NCBI GenBank assembly: GCA_001788925.1
Contig: MFXS01000007.1
Location: forward strand, 16,078 to 67,019
Origin: Candidatus Peribacteria bacterium RIFCSPHIGHO2_01_FULL_55_13
Lineage (GTDB): Bacteria > Patescibacteriota > Gracilibacteria > Peribacterales > Peribacteraceae
Direction: 5' to 3'
Length of the DNA stretch: 50,942 nucleotides
Shown here: positions 33,236 through 41,461 of the stretch, piece by piece
How positions within the stretch are numbered: the first letter of the stretch is position 1
Layout: every line of letters begins with the position of its first letter
The notes under the pieces: model-generated
Told to the model about the DNA's origin: nothing
The model's database searches: none
Seen by the model: only the letters and a program-made list of their open reading frames with translations
Program-made: the position numbers and the translations under genes

Positions 33236-34528
33236 TTATAATCGTTTTTTATATTTCCCACGTTCCTCTGGGTCGATCGCGGATGTCCGATTTTCGCGCA
33301 CTTCCACCTCGCCGTTCTTCATCGACACATATTTCCCTTCCGGAATGTCTCCACCGACGACTACTGCGGAATTAATGAACGTTCCAGCGCCGATTTTAGT
33401 TCCCGGGTGAAGGCTCACATGGATTCCGAGCCGGCAACCGTCGCCGATGGCCGCGCCGAACTTGGTGAGACCCGTGTCGATGCGCTCTTCGCCGACCGTA
33501 GAGAGGATTGTGCCTTCATCCAGCCGGAGATTTCCCGTCATACATCCGCCACCAAAGGAGACGTTTCTGCCGATCACGCTTTCTCCAAGGTAGGTCATAT
33601 GCGTCCAGACGTGATCGGCAAGGACAGAAGACTTCACTTCCGTGTTGTATCCCACCACACAGTCGCGGCCGACACTGCTCCCACGCACGAGCGCATTATT
33701 ACCGATGATTGTTCTTGCGCCAATCACACAAGGGCCGACGATCGTGGCGTGTGCAAGGACGCGGACGCCCTCGCCAAGGACCACAGAACCTTCAATAGCC
33801 GCTGTTTTGTGGATTGTTACATTCTTGCCCTTTATAGGCTTCTTAACGTCTTTTAAGAGCAATTCCAGAAGTGGAATCATGTGCCACGGATACTTCACCG
33901 CCTGCCAGTCGCCTTCATAGGAGGCCGCGAGATAACGATGGGATTGGAAGAGCTTTCCCAGTGCTTGCTCGTATCCGTCATCGCGGCTCTCATCCACGCC
34001 ATTCAGCGCCTCAAGCAGAGCAGTGGGGTCGTTGTGTGCATGCGCGACGATCGTCACGAAATTGCTCGGCTCTTCTCCGGGCTTGGGCTTCTCCACAATT
34101 CCTGCGACGGAGGTTCCTTTCATGGTGAGGTAGCCGCCCGGAAAATATGCGTGCATTTTCTTCGCAAGGATTGCGCCGTCACCCTGGGCGGCCTTCGCGA
34201 CGACAGATCGATACGCATCAGCCTCAACGACATCGTTCCCGCTGACAATAAGTACCGGTTCATTTTTGATCTTCGGAAGTGCGGAAAGAAGCGCGCCGCG
34301 CATACCAAGGTCGAGGTTCTTCTGTTCGATTGCAGGAAGCCCGGTGAGTTTTTTTGCGTCTTTGAGATTATGCGCGCCGCCGACGAGCGTAATTTTTTTG
34401 AGTCCGGCCTCATGCAATCGATCAATCTGATGTTCCAGAAGCGTCTTCCCGCAGATGGGGAACAGAGTCTTTTCTGAGAGCGGCCAGAAGCGGCGAGAGC
34501 GGCCGGCGAGAAGCAGTAAAACCTGCAT
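33236..34528 (-). CDS. GlmU-like sugar-1-phosphate nucleotidyltransferase with left-handed beta-helix domain
   Basis: 430 aa. The N-terminal half is a nucleotidyltransferase: the signature loop is altered to LLLAGRSRRFWPLSEKTLFPICGKTLLEHQ (usually LAAGxGTRMxP), with VSGNDVVEADAY as the metal-site region. From about residue 245 hexapeptide repeats (VVLGEGVRVLAHATIVGPCVIG) form a left-handed beta-helix. The family makes UDP-GlcNAc or dTDP/UDP-sugars; the exact substrate is unclear because the GlmU acetyltransferase residues cannot be confirmed by eye. GAGGAG precedes ATG, so this gene uses a Shine-Dalgarno. It follows the ComEC-type gene closely, with a GTAGCGGA palindrome between. Confidence 0.85.
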   Translation of the reverse strand: MQVLLLLAGRSRRFWPLSEKTLFPICGKTLLEHQIDRLHEAGLKKITLVGGAHNLKDAKKLTGLPAIEQKNLDLGMRGALLSALPKIKNEPVLIVSGNDVVEADAYRSVVAKAAQGDGAILAKKMHAYFPGGYLTMKGTSVAGIVEKPKPGEEPSNFVTIVAHAHNDPTALLEALNGVDESRDDGYEQALGKLFQSHRYLAASYEGDWQAVKYPWHMIPLLELLLKDVKKPIKGKNVTIHKTAAIEGSVVLGEGVRVLAHATIVGPCVIGARTIIGNNALVRGSSVGRDCVVGYNTEVKSSVLADHVWTHMTYLGESVIGRNVSFGGGCMTGNLRLDEGTILSTVGEERIDTGLTKFGAAIGDGCRLGIHVSLHPGTKIGAGTFINSAVVVGGDIPEGKYVSMKNGEVEVRENRTSAIDPEERGKYKKRL

Positions 34529-34540
34529 ATCTCCTCAATC

Positions 34541-34568
34541 GTAGCGGAAGATTCCAATCCTGCGCTAC
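34541..34568. repeat. degenerate GTAGCGGA palindrome
   Basis: GTAGCGGAAG ... CTGCGCTAC, an imperfect copy of the family seen in murB and after ssb. It overlaps the stop codon of the ComEC-type gene (minus strand). Confidence 0.65.
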
Positions 34569-35404
34569 TCAAGAATCAGTGAAATTTCGCCTTCCTGGTC
34601 GGTTCTGCGGATGGTGATCCCGGCGTCCCGGAGGCGGTTCAAGACACCCCAATGCGGATGCCCGAATGGATTGTCCTTACCCGCGGAAATCACGGCCAGA
34701 TCAGGAGCAACAGCGAGCAAAAATCCGGTCGACGTCGAAGTTTTGCTTCCGTGGTGCGCCACTTTCAAAATGTCTGATCGTATGTCGGCACCGGTTTTTA
34801 AAATCCCCTCCTCTGCTTTTTCCTCGATGTCGCCCGTGAGAATCATCGACGCTTCTTTATACAAAACACGGATGACGATCGATGCGTCATTGGTTTTCTT
34901 CGGAAGCGGTCCTGATGGCCAGACAACGTCGAGCGTGAGTCCGTCATCAAATACAATGTCCTGTTTCGGATCAGCAATAATTACAGGAATATTGTTCTCA
35001 GCGATACGCGCCAAAAGCTTTTGGTACTGCGGTTGCTGCGTATCGATCCCACTCAGCAGGATCGCGCCGATGCGGTAGCGTTCCATGATCTCCGGGAATG
35101 CTGCGATATGGTCAAGATCCGAATGGGAGAGAACAAGGAGGTCGATGGTCCGATCGAAAAAGGACATATGTCCGGCGATCCCCTCAAGCGCGGAAAAATC
35201 CGGGCCGCCATCCATCACAATCTGTTTACCGGATGGTGATACGAGGAGGATCGAATCCCCCTGACCAACATCGAGAATATGAGCATGAAGGCGGCCGTCG
35301 GGAAGCTTGACGATCTCTTTGGTCAGGAGACCAAAGAAACCAAGGAAACCAATGAGACCGAGGATTATTCTCTGTCGGTGTTCGTGGCGCTCGCGTTTGG
35401 TCAT
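34565..35404 (-). CDS. ComEC-type metallo-beta-lactamase-fold protein, membrane-anchored
   Basis: 279 aa. One N-terminal membrane helix (IILGLIGFLGFFGLLTKEIV) is followed by the MBL domain found at the C-terminus of ComEC: HILDVGQGDSILLVSPSGKQIVMDGG, the metal motif HSDLDHI, MILTGDIEEKAE, LKVAHHGSKTSTS and NPFGHPH. In ComEC this domain is thought to degrade the non-transported DNA strand during uptake. Here it stands alone, without the channel part. GGAGGG precedes ATG. A 16-bp operator-like palindrome shared with ssb lies about 36 bp upstream. Role in DNA uptake is an inference from the family. Confidence 0.88.
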   Translation of the reverse strand: MTKRERHEHRQRIILGLIGFLGFFGLLTKEIVKLPDGRLHAHILDVGQGDSILLVSPSGKQIVMDGGPDFSALEGIAGHMSFFDRTIDLLVLSHSDLDHIAAFPEIMERYRIGAILLSGIDTQQPQYQKLLARIAENNIPVIIADPKQDIVFDDGLTLDVVWPSGPLPKKTNDASIVIRVLYKEASMILTGDIEEKAEEGILKTGADIRSDILKVAHHGSKTSTSTGFLLAVAPDLAVISAGKDNPFGHPHWGVLNRLRDAGITIRRTDQEGEISLILE

Positions 35405-35439
35405 CCCTCCAAACTACACATCTTCAAGCCAAAAAACAG

Positions 35440-35455
35440 GTGTACAAACGTACAG
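35440..35455. promoter_or_regulatory. second copy of the ssb-type operator, upstream of the ComEC-type gene
   Basis: GTGTACAAACGTACAG, 15 of 16 bases identical to the site before ssb, including the non-palindromic AAAC centre. It overlaps the place where a -35 would lie for the minus-strand gene. Confidence 0.6.
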
Positions 35456-35465
35456 CCGGCAAGAG

Positions 35466-35605
35466 AAATGACCAATGACCAAAAAACAATGATCAGGCAG
35501 GGAAAATGACCAAAACCCGATAACGCAATGACTAGGCAATACTCAATGATTTAATGTCATTGGTCTTTGGTTATTGTTTGGTCATTGGTTCCTGGTCATT
35601 GGTCA
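35466..35605. repeat. ATGACCA/TGGTCAT inverted array, second copy
   Basis: ATGACCA-type units on the left and TGGTCAT-type units on the right, with the same GGCAGG-type interruptions as the array at 24167. The stop codon of the gene at 35603 (minus strand TGA) is part of the outermost unit. Confidence 0.9.
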
Positions 35606-37030
35606 TTTCTTTGTTCCCTTCTTCATTTTCCTCCATCCTGCATACGCCCCGATGCACGAGGAGCCGACGGCGAAGAGGCCAAATCCGGAATTCGCAAGAT
35701 TGCGCGCGCGGATCTCCGCAAGGATCCGCTGCTCTGTAAGAACGTCCACGCTCGGAACCACGCTTCCAACGGGCGGCATTGTGGGCCACACCGGAGGCGT
35801 CACCGATCCCTGAACTGGCGGCATCGTGGGGACAGCGCCGTTTCCAGCGAGAGTAACAGAGTCAAAGACTCCGGTCGAGGTTGCTCCGTACACATTTACC
35901 ACCTGCAGCGAGATGCCGAACATTCCGGGCTGCACGCCGGCGAATTCCACACCCGCAATATCCATCGGCACCATCTGCGGTTGGCCGAAGGTCTGGCCAC
36001 CATCCAGACTCTGGCGCACCGCATAGTGCGCGATGTCGCCGCGGGTGATATCCGCCTGCCACTGCGCCACGACCGTGTATGTTCCGCCGAGTTCCGGAAC
36101 GGCGTGCAGGCTGAAGCCCATGACGTCCGCCGGCTTCGTCGGGTCTGTCACCACCGGAGCGGTGGGCACAACAGGTGCAGTTTGATCGGTACCGAGTTCA
36201 TGTCCTGTAAAGAATGCCGTGCGGTCCGTGGCATCCAGCGGCTGGCTGTTTGTTCCCTGCAAGGGCTCGCTCAGTTTGACGTTATACACGGCGCCTTTCT
36301 GCTGGGTCTGCGTGTCCGCCACAACGACGGTATCGCTCACGAGAATCTGCGTAATCGGAAGTGGCGCTCCGCCCGGGCCAACAATCATAAAGGCCTGCGG
36401 TGCGGCCTGCGGATCCACGGTCACAGGACCGGAGAATGTGAGCTTCACCTGGATCGGCGAGAGCGCTTCGGCAAGAAGCAGATGCACGCGGCCGTCATCC
36501 ACGGGTTCGGTATACGTGGGGATGGACTGAACGCTCGCAGAAGAACTCGAAGAAGAGGGCACCATGAGGACGGAAGCCGCGCTCGAGGACTGCGCCTGCA
36601 TCGAACGAGAAGACTGTTCCAGGCGCGGAGCCTCTGAAGAGGCGGCTGCCTGCGCGAGATCGATGTGAACTTCCTCTACGAAGGACTCGCTCTCCTCTCC
36701 TACATTGTTTACCGCGAGCACCGTAACGTAGAGAGATCCCATTACCGGGGGCGTGGTGAAGACAAAAACGTTTTCCGTTCCCTGCGTCTCCTCGAAGTCA
36801 TCGTAGACTCCCCCACTTTCCAGGATGGATTCCGAACTGTAGTAGAGGCGGTAGCGTACGACTGAAGAGTCCGTGGAAGGCTGCCACTCGATCCGCACCT
36901 CACCATTCGCCTCCTGCGTTCCAGAAAGGCCCGTCACGGCTGGCGGAGGCGCGGCAAGCGTGATCGTCGGGATCAAAAATCCAAGCACGATGGCGAGAGA
37001 TCTGAGGCGGGACATGGTTTTTGTGTTCAT
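35603..37030 (-). CDS. secreted Fn3-type surface protein with C-terminal membrane anchor
   Basis: About 475 aa from the ATG at 37030; TTGCCG, 17 bp and TAAAAT lie just upstream, so a start at 37015 (MSRLRS) is also possible. Signal peptide (LAIVLGFLIPTITLAAPP), then a fibronectin-III-like domain (VTGLSGTQEANGEVRIEWQPS ... VRYRLYYSS), a Ser/Ala linker, and further beta-rich domains (HYAVRQSLDGGQTFGQPQ). The end, ARNLANSGFGLFAVGSSCIGAY then WRKMKKGTKK, has the anatomy of a sorting signal: small motif, hydrophobic helix, basic tail. It is probably displayed on the cell surface; ligand unknown. Confidence 0.82.
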   Translation of the reverse strand: MNTKTMSRLRSLAIVLGFLIPTITLAAPPPAVTGLSGTQEANGEVRIEWQPSTDSSVVRYRLYYSSESILESGGVYDDFEETQGTENVFVFTTPPVMGSLYVTVLAVNNVGEESESFVEEVHIDLAQAAASSEAPRLEQSSRSMQAQSSSAASVLMVPSSSSSSASVQSIPTYTEPVDDGRVHLLLAEALSPIQVKLTFSGPVTVDPQAAPQAFMIVGPGGAPLPITQILVSDTVVVADTQTQQKGAVYNVKLSEPLQGTNSQPLDATDRTAFFTGHELGTDQTAPVVPTAPVVTDPTKPADVMGFSLHAVPELGGTYTVVAQWQADITRGDIAHYAVRQSLDGGQTFGQPQMVPMDIAGVEFAGVQPGMFGISLQVVNVYGATSTGVFDSVTLAGNGAVPTMPPVQGSVTPPVWPTMPPVGSVVPSVDVLTEQRILAEIRARNLANSGFGLFAVGSSCIGAYAGWRKMKKGTKK

Positions 37031-37036
37031 CAGTAT

Positions 37037-37065
37037 TTTAGCAGATTTTCCTCTGTCCGGCAATT
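37037..37065 (-). promoter_or_regulatory. sigma70-type promoter of the Fn3 gene
   Basis: Minus strand TTGCCG, 17-bp spacer, TAAAAT, then 4 nt to ATG. Coordinates of the -35 are approximate. Confidence 0.5.
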
Positions 37066-37082
37066 ATCGTTTTGAGCCCTGC

Positions 37083-38543
37083 CTATAGCTCCTTTTTCAT
37101 AAACAATGTGTGTATCCCCAGCGCCCATCCCCCAATGATCATTCCTACTGATGCCACCGCCAATCCCACAACCGAAGAGACTTCATTGTGCAGTACCGGG
37201 GCAAACCTCCAGAGTCCCGCTCCAAGTGCGATGGCGTAGAGAATGATCTTCCCGATTCCCGACACAGGTATCGAGACACGCATAGCTTGGAGAGCTGCGA
37301 ACACCAAAACAGTCGCGAGGAAGATATGCACGACGTTGCTCGTGACCGTCGCACCGATATAACCGTACTGCGGGATCAATGTGTAGTTGAGCGCGATCGA
37401 AAGTACAGCGCCGCAACCGAGCATCGCGATCAGCGGTTTTGATTTTCCACGGTTGAGAAGCACGTAGAACCCGTACTGCACGAGGCCATTCAGAAATACC
37501 GGAAGTCCCATGAGCATCAGCGCCGTGTCCGATCCATGTCGTATCGGTGTACTCAAGTACGCATCAGTCGTCAGGAGCTGTACCAGCGGCCGCGACCAGA
37601 ACGCACAGAAAAGTCCGGCGGTGATTCCAAGGAGCAGCAAGATCATCAGTGTTTTTCCAAGCAGAACGGCAGTGTCCTCCCCTCTTCCGTCGCGCTCACT
37701 CAGGGTTGGCAGAACAGAGTTCAGTAGGAATGTTGGGATGATGTACCCCATCTCTACCATCCGCAGTACGAAGCCATATTCAGCGTTCTGGATTTCAAAA
37801 TCAGGTCGCAGAAGCGCGATCATCGTCACGTCCAACTGGCGGTAGAGCGCCATGCAAAGGAAGGCGGCCCCGAACGGAATCGACTGTCGCAAAATCGAAA
37901 CCATCACCGCCCGGTCGGACCGCAGCCGGATCGTTTCAAAGCGCGCCGCCGTGATCCAGGAGATCAAAAAAAGCACAAAAGCGCCGATGCCGCCGATGAG
38001 AAGAAAGGCGTAGAGGATGTCGGTGCTGTTCGAGGTGTGGACGCCCGCAACAATGAAAAGTCCGATGAGCCCCGTGGTGATCACCCGTTGGGTCACCTCC
38101 GCGAGAAACACAAACTGCATCCGGTAGTGGACCTGGAAGACCGTCCGGAGAATTCCCGCGAGCAATGTGAAAAGCGGCACGAGCGAAGCGATGGTTACCG
38201 AAAGTGGCAGCGGAGTTCCGCGCCACTGCGGCATCATCCAGATCAATGCGATCGCGAGGCCGAGCGAGAGAAGCAGAATCACAGAGCGGATAATGATCAA
38301 TGCTCCAAGCACGGTTGCACGGTCCTTCGCGCGGGCCATTTCGCGTACTCCTACAGCGTATAGCCCGAAGTCCGCGAGGATCCCGAAGAGCTGCAGGAAG
38401 CCGTAGGCCGAGTTGTAGTTTCCCGCGAGTTCTTTACTGAGCCCGATCGCGACGAACTTAACGGTCAGAATCGAAAGTGCGGCCATCACGATCTGGCTGC
38501 CTAATTGCCATAGCGTTGACGAAGCGATCTGTTTTGTAGGCAC
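37083..38543 (-). CDS. Wzx-like polysaccharide flippase (MOP superfamily)
   Basis: 486 aa with about 12-14 membrane helices throughout. The N-terminus (IASSTLWQLGSQIVMAALSILTVKFVAIGLSKELAGNYNSAYGFLQL) is typical of lipid-linked oligosaccharide flippases that move undecaprenyl-linked sugar units outward. GTG start with TAGACT exactly 6 nt upstream, in a 52-bp gap shared divergently with pyrB. No glycosyltransferase cluster is adjacent in the window, so the cargo is unknown. MurJ is a relative, but the sequence reads more like Wzx. Confidence 0.88.
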   Translation of the reverse strand: MPTKQIASSTLWQLGSQIVMAALSILTVKFVAIGLSKELAGNYNSAYGFLQLFGILADFGLYAVGVREMARAKDRATVLGALIIIRSVILLLSLGLAIALIWMMPQWRGTPLPLSVTIASLVPLFTLLAGILRTVFQVHYRMQFVFLAEVTQRVITTGLIGLFIVAGVHTSNSTDILYAFLLIGGIGAFVLFLISWITAARFETIRLRSDRAVMVSILRQSIPFGAAFLCMALYRQLDVTMIALLRPDFEIQNAEYGFVLRMVEMGYIIPTFLLNSVLPTLSERDGRGEDTAVLLGKTLMILLLLGITAGLFCAFWSRPLVQLLTTDAYLSTPIRHGSDTALMLMGLPVFLNGLVQYGFYVLLNRGKSKPLIAMLGCGAVLSIALNYTLIPQYGYIGATVTSNVVHIFLATVLVFAALQAMRVSIPVSGIGKIILYAIALGAGLWRFAPVLHNEVSSVVGLAVASVGMIIGGWALGIHTLFMKKEL

Positions 38544-38555
38544 CCCCAGAGTCTA
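38544..38555 (-). promoter_or_regulatory. -10 box and N6 spacer of the flippase gene
   Basis: Minus strand TAGACT, six bases (CTGGGG), GTG. Divergent to the pyrB promoter. Confidence 0.55.
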
Positions 38556-38556
38556 T

Positions 38557-38584
38557 TGCAAAATCGCTTAAATGCCATAGAATC
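38557..38584 (+). promoter_or_regulatory. promoter of the pyrB operon
   Basis: TTGCAA, about 16 bp, TAGAAT, with 12 nt to the ATG, leaving a leader of only a few bases. Overlaps the divergent flippase promoter region. Confidence 0.5.
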
Positions 38585-38595
38585 ACAACCGACGC

Positions 38596-39513
38596 ATGTC
38601 CCTGCCCTTCACCCACCTCACATCCACAAAGCAGCTCACACGGAGCGACACGGATGCTATTTTGGCGGTTGCGAAGGAGATGGAGGGAGTTCTCAAGAAG
38701 GGCGGATCAGATCTTCTCAAGGGAAAAATTCTCGCGAGCCTTTTTTACGAGCCGAGCACGCGCACACGGTTGAGCTTCGAGTCCGCGATGCAACGCTTGG
38801 GAGGAGAGGTGGTCACGGCAGACGGCATCCAGTTCAGCTCGCTGTATAAAGGAGAATCCATCGAGGACACGATTGTGGTTGCCGGCCAATACTGTGACAT
38901 CATCGCCATGCGCCATCCGGAAGTAGGAAGCGCGGATCGTGCTGCGGCGGTTTCTCCAGTTCCCTTCATCAATGCCGGCGATGGACCGGGCCAACACCCC
39001 ACACAGGCGCTTCTGGATCTCTTCACCATTCAGAAGGAATGCAAAAAGATCGACGGGCTCAACGTCGCGATGGTCGGAGACCTGCGGTATGGCCGCACGG
39101 TGCATTCCCTCAGCTTCCTCCTCGGGCTCTATGACAACATCGAACTCACCTTCGTCTCGCCAAAAGAACTCACGATGCCGGAAAAAGTAACAAGTTTCTG
39201 CAAAGAGAAAAACATTACGTTTTCCGAAGCCAGCGATCTCGAAGCCGCACTCGATTCCGATGTGCTCTACATGACGCGAATCCAGCAGGAGCGCTTTGCC
39301 GACAAGAGCGAATACGAACGGCTCCGCAACGTCTACACACTCAAGGCGGCGCATCTCAAAAGCAAAAAGACAGTGGTGATGCATCCTCTTCCCCGCCTTT
39401 CTGAAATCAGCACTGATGTCGACACACTTCCGAACGCCGCCTACTTCCGCCAGGTCCGTAACGGCGTCCCGGTCCGCATGGCGCTGCTTGCCATGCTTCT
39501 TCAGAAAGCATGA
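38596..39513 (+). CDS. pyrB: aspartate carbamoyltransferase catalytic subunit
   Basis: Joins carbamoyl phosphate and aspartate, the committed step of pyrimidine synthesis. 305 aa with FYEPSTRTRLSFESAMQRLGG (carbamoyl phosphate loop), GPGQHPTQALLDLFTI, GDLRYGRTVHSL and VMHPLPRLSEI, all in usual places. No pyrI follows. Its stop overlaps the next ATG (ATGA), starting the three-gene operon pyrB-permease-pyrC. Enzyme identity is secure. Confidence 0.97.
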   Translation: MSLPFTHLTSTKQLTRSDTDAILAVAKEMEGVLKKGGSDLLKGKILASLFYEPSTRTRLSFESAMQRLGGEVVTADGIQFSSLYKGESIEDTIVVAGQYCDIIAMRHPEVGSADRAAAVSPVPFINAGDGPGQHPTQALLDLFTIQKECKKIDGLNVAMVGDLRYGRTVHSLSFLLGLYDNIELTFVSPKELTMPEKVTSFCKEKNITFSEASDLEAALDSDVLYMTRIQQERFADKSEYERLRNVYTLKAAHLKSKKTVVMHPLPRLSEISTDVDTLPNAAYFRQVRNGVPVRMALLAMLLQKA

Positions 39514-40235
39514 TGCCCCCACTTATCATTCTTCTCCCGCTCCTTCTGGTCGGGAGTGTTGCTTCCACGATTGCTGGTGGAGGTCTGGGGATTCTTCTGA
39601 CGGTCGTCGCGAGCATGTTCCTCGATATCCGCACGAGCGTCGTTCTCGTGGGCTTGCTTGGATTCATCATCCAACTCGCAAAAATCTCGCATTTTCGCAA
39701 AGACATCCAGTGGCAGATGGTAGGGTGGTACGTCGCCCTCGGGATTCCGACGAGCATCGTGGGTGCAGTCCTTCTCTTTGTACTTCCTGAACGTTGGGTG
39801 GAAGTCGGATTGGGGACGGTGTGTCTGATCTTTGTCTTCATGCAGATGCGCAGACAGAAGATTCGCATCCCGCCAACGCGCACCAATCTTCTTCTTGCCG
39901 GTGCCGGTAACGGTCTTCTTTCAGGGATGATCGGCAATGGCGTTCTTCTACGCTCTCAGGCACTTCTTGCCTTTGGCCTTACCAAAGAACAATTCGTCGG
40001 TACCTCTTCGCTTCTGGCCTTCATCCTGAATCTCAGCAGGAACACCGTGTACTTACAGCAATTTCCCTGGACGCAAGAAACCGTCGTCCTTCTGCTTCTC
40101 TCGATCCCCGTAGTCATGATCGGCGTGCGGCTCGGGCGGTACATCCTCCAATTCGTCAGTCCGAATACATTTGAGCTTCTGATGTCTTTCGTTATCGTTG
40201 CAGGGGCGATCAAGCTTCTCTTCTTCCCGTCATGA
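39510..40235 (+). CDS. TauE/SafE-like membrane permease, 241 aa
   Basis: About eight membrane helices in two similar halves (IAGGGLGILLTVVASMFLDIRTSVV and AGNGLLSGMIGNGVLLRSQALLAFG), the pattern of the TauE/SafE anion permease family (sulfite, sulfoacetate and related exporters). ATG overlaps the pyrB stop and its own stop overlaps the pyrC start (ATGA at both ends), so it is tightly built into a pyrimidine operon. Substrate cannot be told from sequence; the position invites the idea of an organic-anion intermediate such as orotate or dihydroorotate, but that is inference. Confidence 0.8.
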   Translation: MMPPLIILLPLLLVGSVASTIAGGGLGILLTVVASMFLDIRTSVVLVGLLGFIIQLAKISHFRKDIQWQMVGWYVALGIPTSIVGAVLLFVLPERWVEVGLGTVCLIFVFMQMRRQKIRIPPTRTNLLLAGAGNGLLSGMIGNGVLLRSQALLAFGLTKEQFVGTSSLLAFILNLSRNTVYLQQFPWTQETVVLLLLSIPVVMIGVRLGRYILQFVSPNTFELLMSFVIVAGAIKLLFFPS

Positions 40236-41425
40236 GCAATCTCATCACCCTCCCCGGCCTCATCGACTGCCACGTGCACTTCCGCGAACCGGGGCTGACG
40301 CATAAGGCGGATATGGTTTCGGAATCGGCAGCAGCCGCTGCAGGCGGAGTCACGACGGTATGTGAAATGCCGAATACGGTCCCCGCGACAGTCACGGTGG
40401 AGGCGCTCATGGATAAAGTACGTAGAGCGGAGAAAATTCGGAATTCAGAATTCAGAATTCAGAATTTTGACATGCGATTCTTTATGGGTGCCACTGAAAA
40501 AAAACATCTACTCGCCTTACGAGATATCTGGCGAGGATCTTCTCCTGCGCTTCAGCAACTTAAAAAAAGGTGTTGTGGGTTAAAAGTATTTTTCGACCAC
40601 TCCACGGGCAATCAAGGAGCGGATCAGGAGACGATCACGGAAGCGTTCAGGATGTGCGGCGAGATGGGGATACCGTTGGTGGCGCATTGTGAAGATGCAG
40701 AAATAAATTCAGTTACGGGTTACGGGTTACGGGTTACGAGTGACGATGTTTCGATCCACTCAAAAATGCGTCCGCCGGAATCTGAAGTTGCTGCGATCAA
40801 GCGAGCGATTGATCTTGCGCGGGAATACGGAACACAATTCCACGTCGCGCATCTTTCTACAACAGGGGGATTGCAATTGGTTCGTGAAGCCAAAAAAGAA
40901 GGATTGCCCGTTACCTGCGAAGTCACGCCGCATCATTTGTTTTTAACGGTCGAAGATTACGAAACCCTTGGAACACTCGGAAAGATGAATCCCCCGCTCC
41001 GGTCTAAAGAAGATCAGGCCGCGCTCTGGGGCGGCATTGCAGACGGCACTGTGGATTGTGTTTCCACTGATCACGCGCCGCACACGCTCGACGAAAAAAA
41101 ATCAGGTGATCCCTTAAAGGCGCCAAGCGGCGTGCCGGGAGTGGAGACGATGGTACCGCTTCTTCTGACGGTGGCGGCGGGGAAATGGCCGCATCCGAAT
41201 CCGAATGCAAAAAGCATAAAGGAAAAAGCAAAAATACAGATTTCAGATATCGTGAGATTGTGTTTTGAAAATCCGAACCGGATCTTTCAGTTAGGAAGGA
41301 CAAAAACAGACCGGACGATTACGGTGGATCTTGATCAGGAATGGGTTATCCATGGCAAGGAGCTGCATAGCAAATGCGGGTGGACGCCGTTTGAGGGATG
41401 GAAGGTGTGCGGCGCAATACTATGA
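40232..41425 (+). CDS. pyrC: dihydroorotase
   Basis: Zinc enzyme closing carbamoyl-aspartate to dihydroorotate. 397 aa with metal motif LIDCHVHFREPGLTHKAD, GGVTTVCEMPNTVPAT, VAHCEDAE, FHVAHLSTTGG, EVTPHHLFLT and CVSTDHAPHT, i.e. the class I dihydroorotase set. Two different heptanucleotide arrays are translated within it: ATTCAGA units give IRNSEFRIQNF (about residue 70), and GTTACGG units give VTGYGLRVTSDD (about residue 161). Both are between conserved blocks. Last gene of the pyrB operon. Confidence 0.95.
   Translation: MSNLITLPGLIDCHVHFREPGLTHKADMVSESAAAAAGGVTTVCEMPNTVPATVTVEALMDKVRRAEKIRNSEFRIQNFDMRFFMGATEKKHLLALRDIWRGSSPALQQLKKRCCGLKVFFDHSTGNQGADQETITEAFRMCGEMGIPLVAHCEDAEINSVTGYGLRVTSDDVSIHSKMRPPESEVAAIKRAIDLAREYGTQFHVAHLSTTGGLQLVREAKKEGLPVTCEVTPHHLFLTVEDYETLGTLGKMNPPLRSKEDQAALWGGIADGTVDCVSTDHAPHTLDEKKSGDPLKAPSGVPGVETMVPLLLTVAAGKWPHPNPNAKSIKEKAKIQISDIVRLCFENPNRIFQLGRTKTDRTITVDLDQEWVIHGKELHSKCGWTPFEGWKVCGAIL
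40436..40470 (+). repeat. heptanucleotide array ATTCAGA inside pyrC
   Basis: ATTCGGA, ATTCAGA three times, ATTTTGA: five units, 35 nt, all translated. Confidence 0.9.
40712..40746 (+). repeat. heptanucleotide array GTTACGG inside pyrC
   Basis: GTTACGG three times, GTTACGA, GTGACGA: five units, 35 nt, translated as VTGYGLRVTSDD. Confidence 0.9.
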
Positions 41426-41449
41426 TTGCATTCCATGAATTCTGCGGAG

Positions 41450-41461
41450 TAGCATTTGTGT
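41450..41461 (+). promoter_or_regulatory. -10 box and N6 spacer of the 67-aa gene
   Basis: TAGCAT, six bases, ATG at 41462. Main evidence that this tiny gene is real. Confidence 0.5.
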
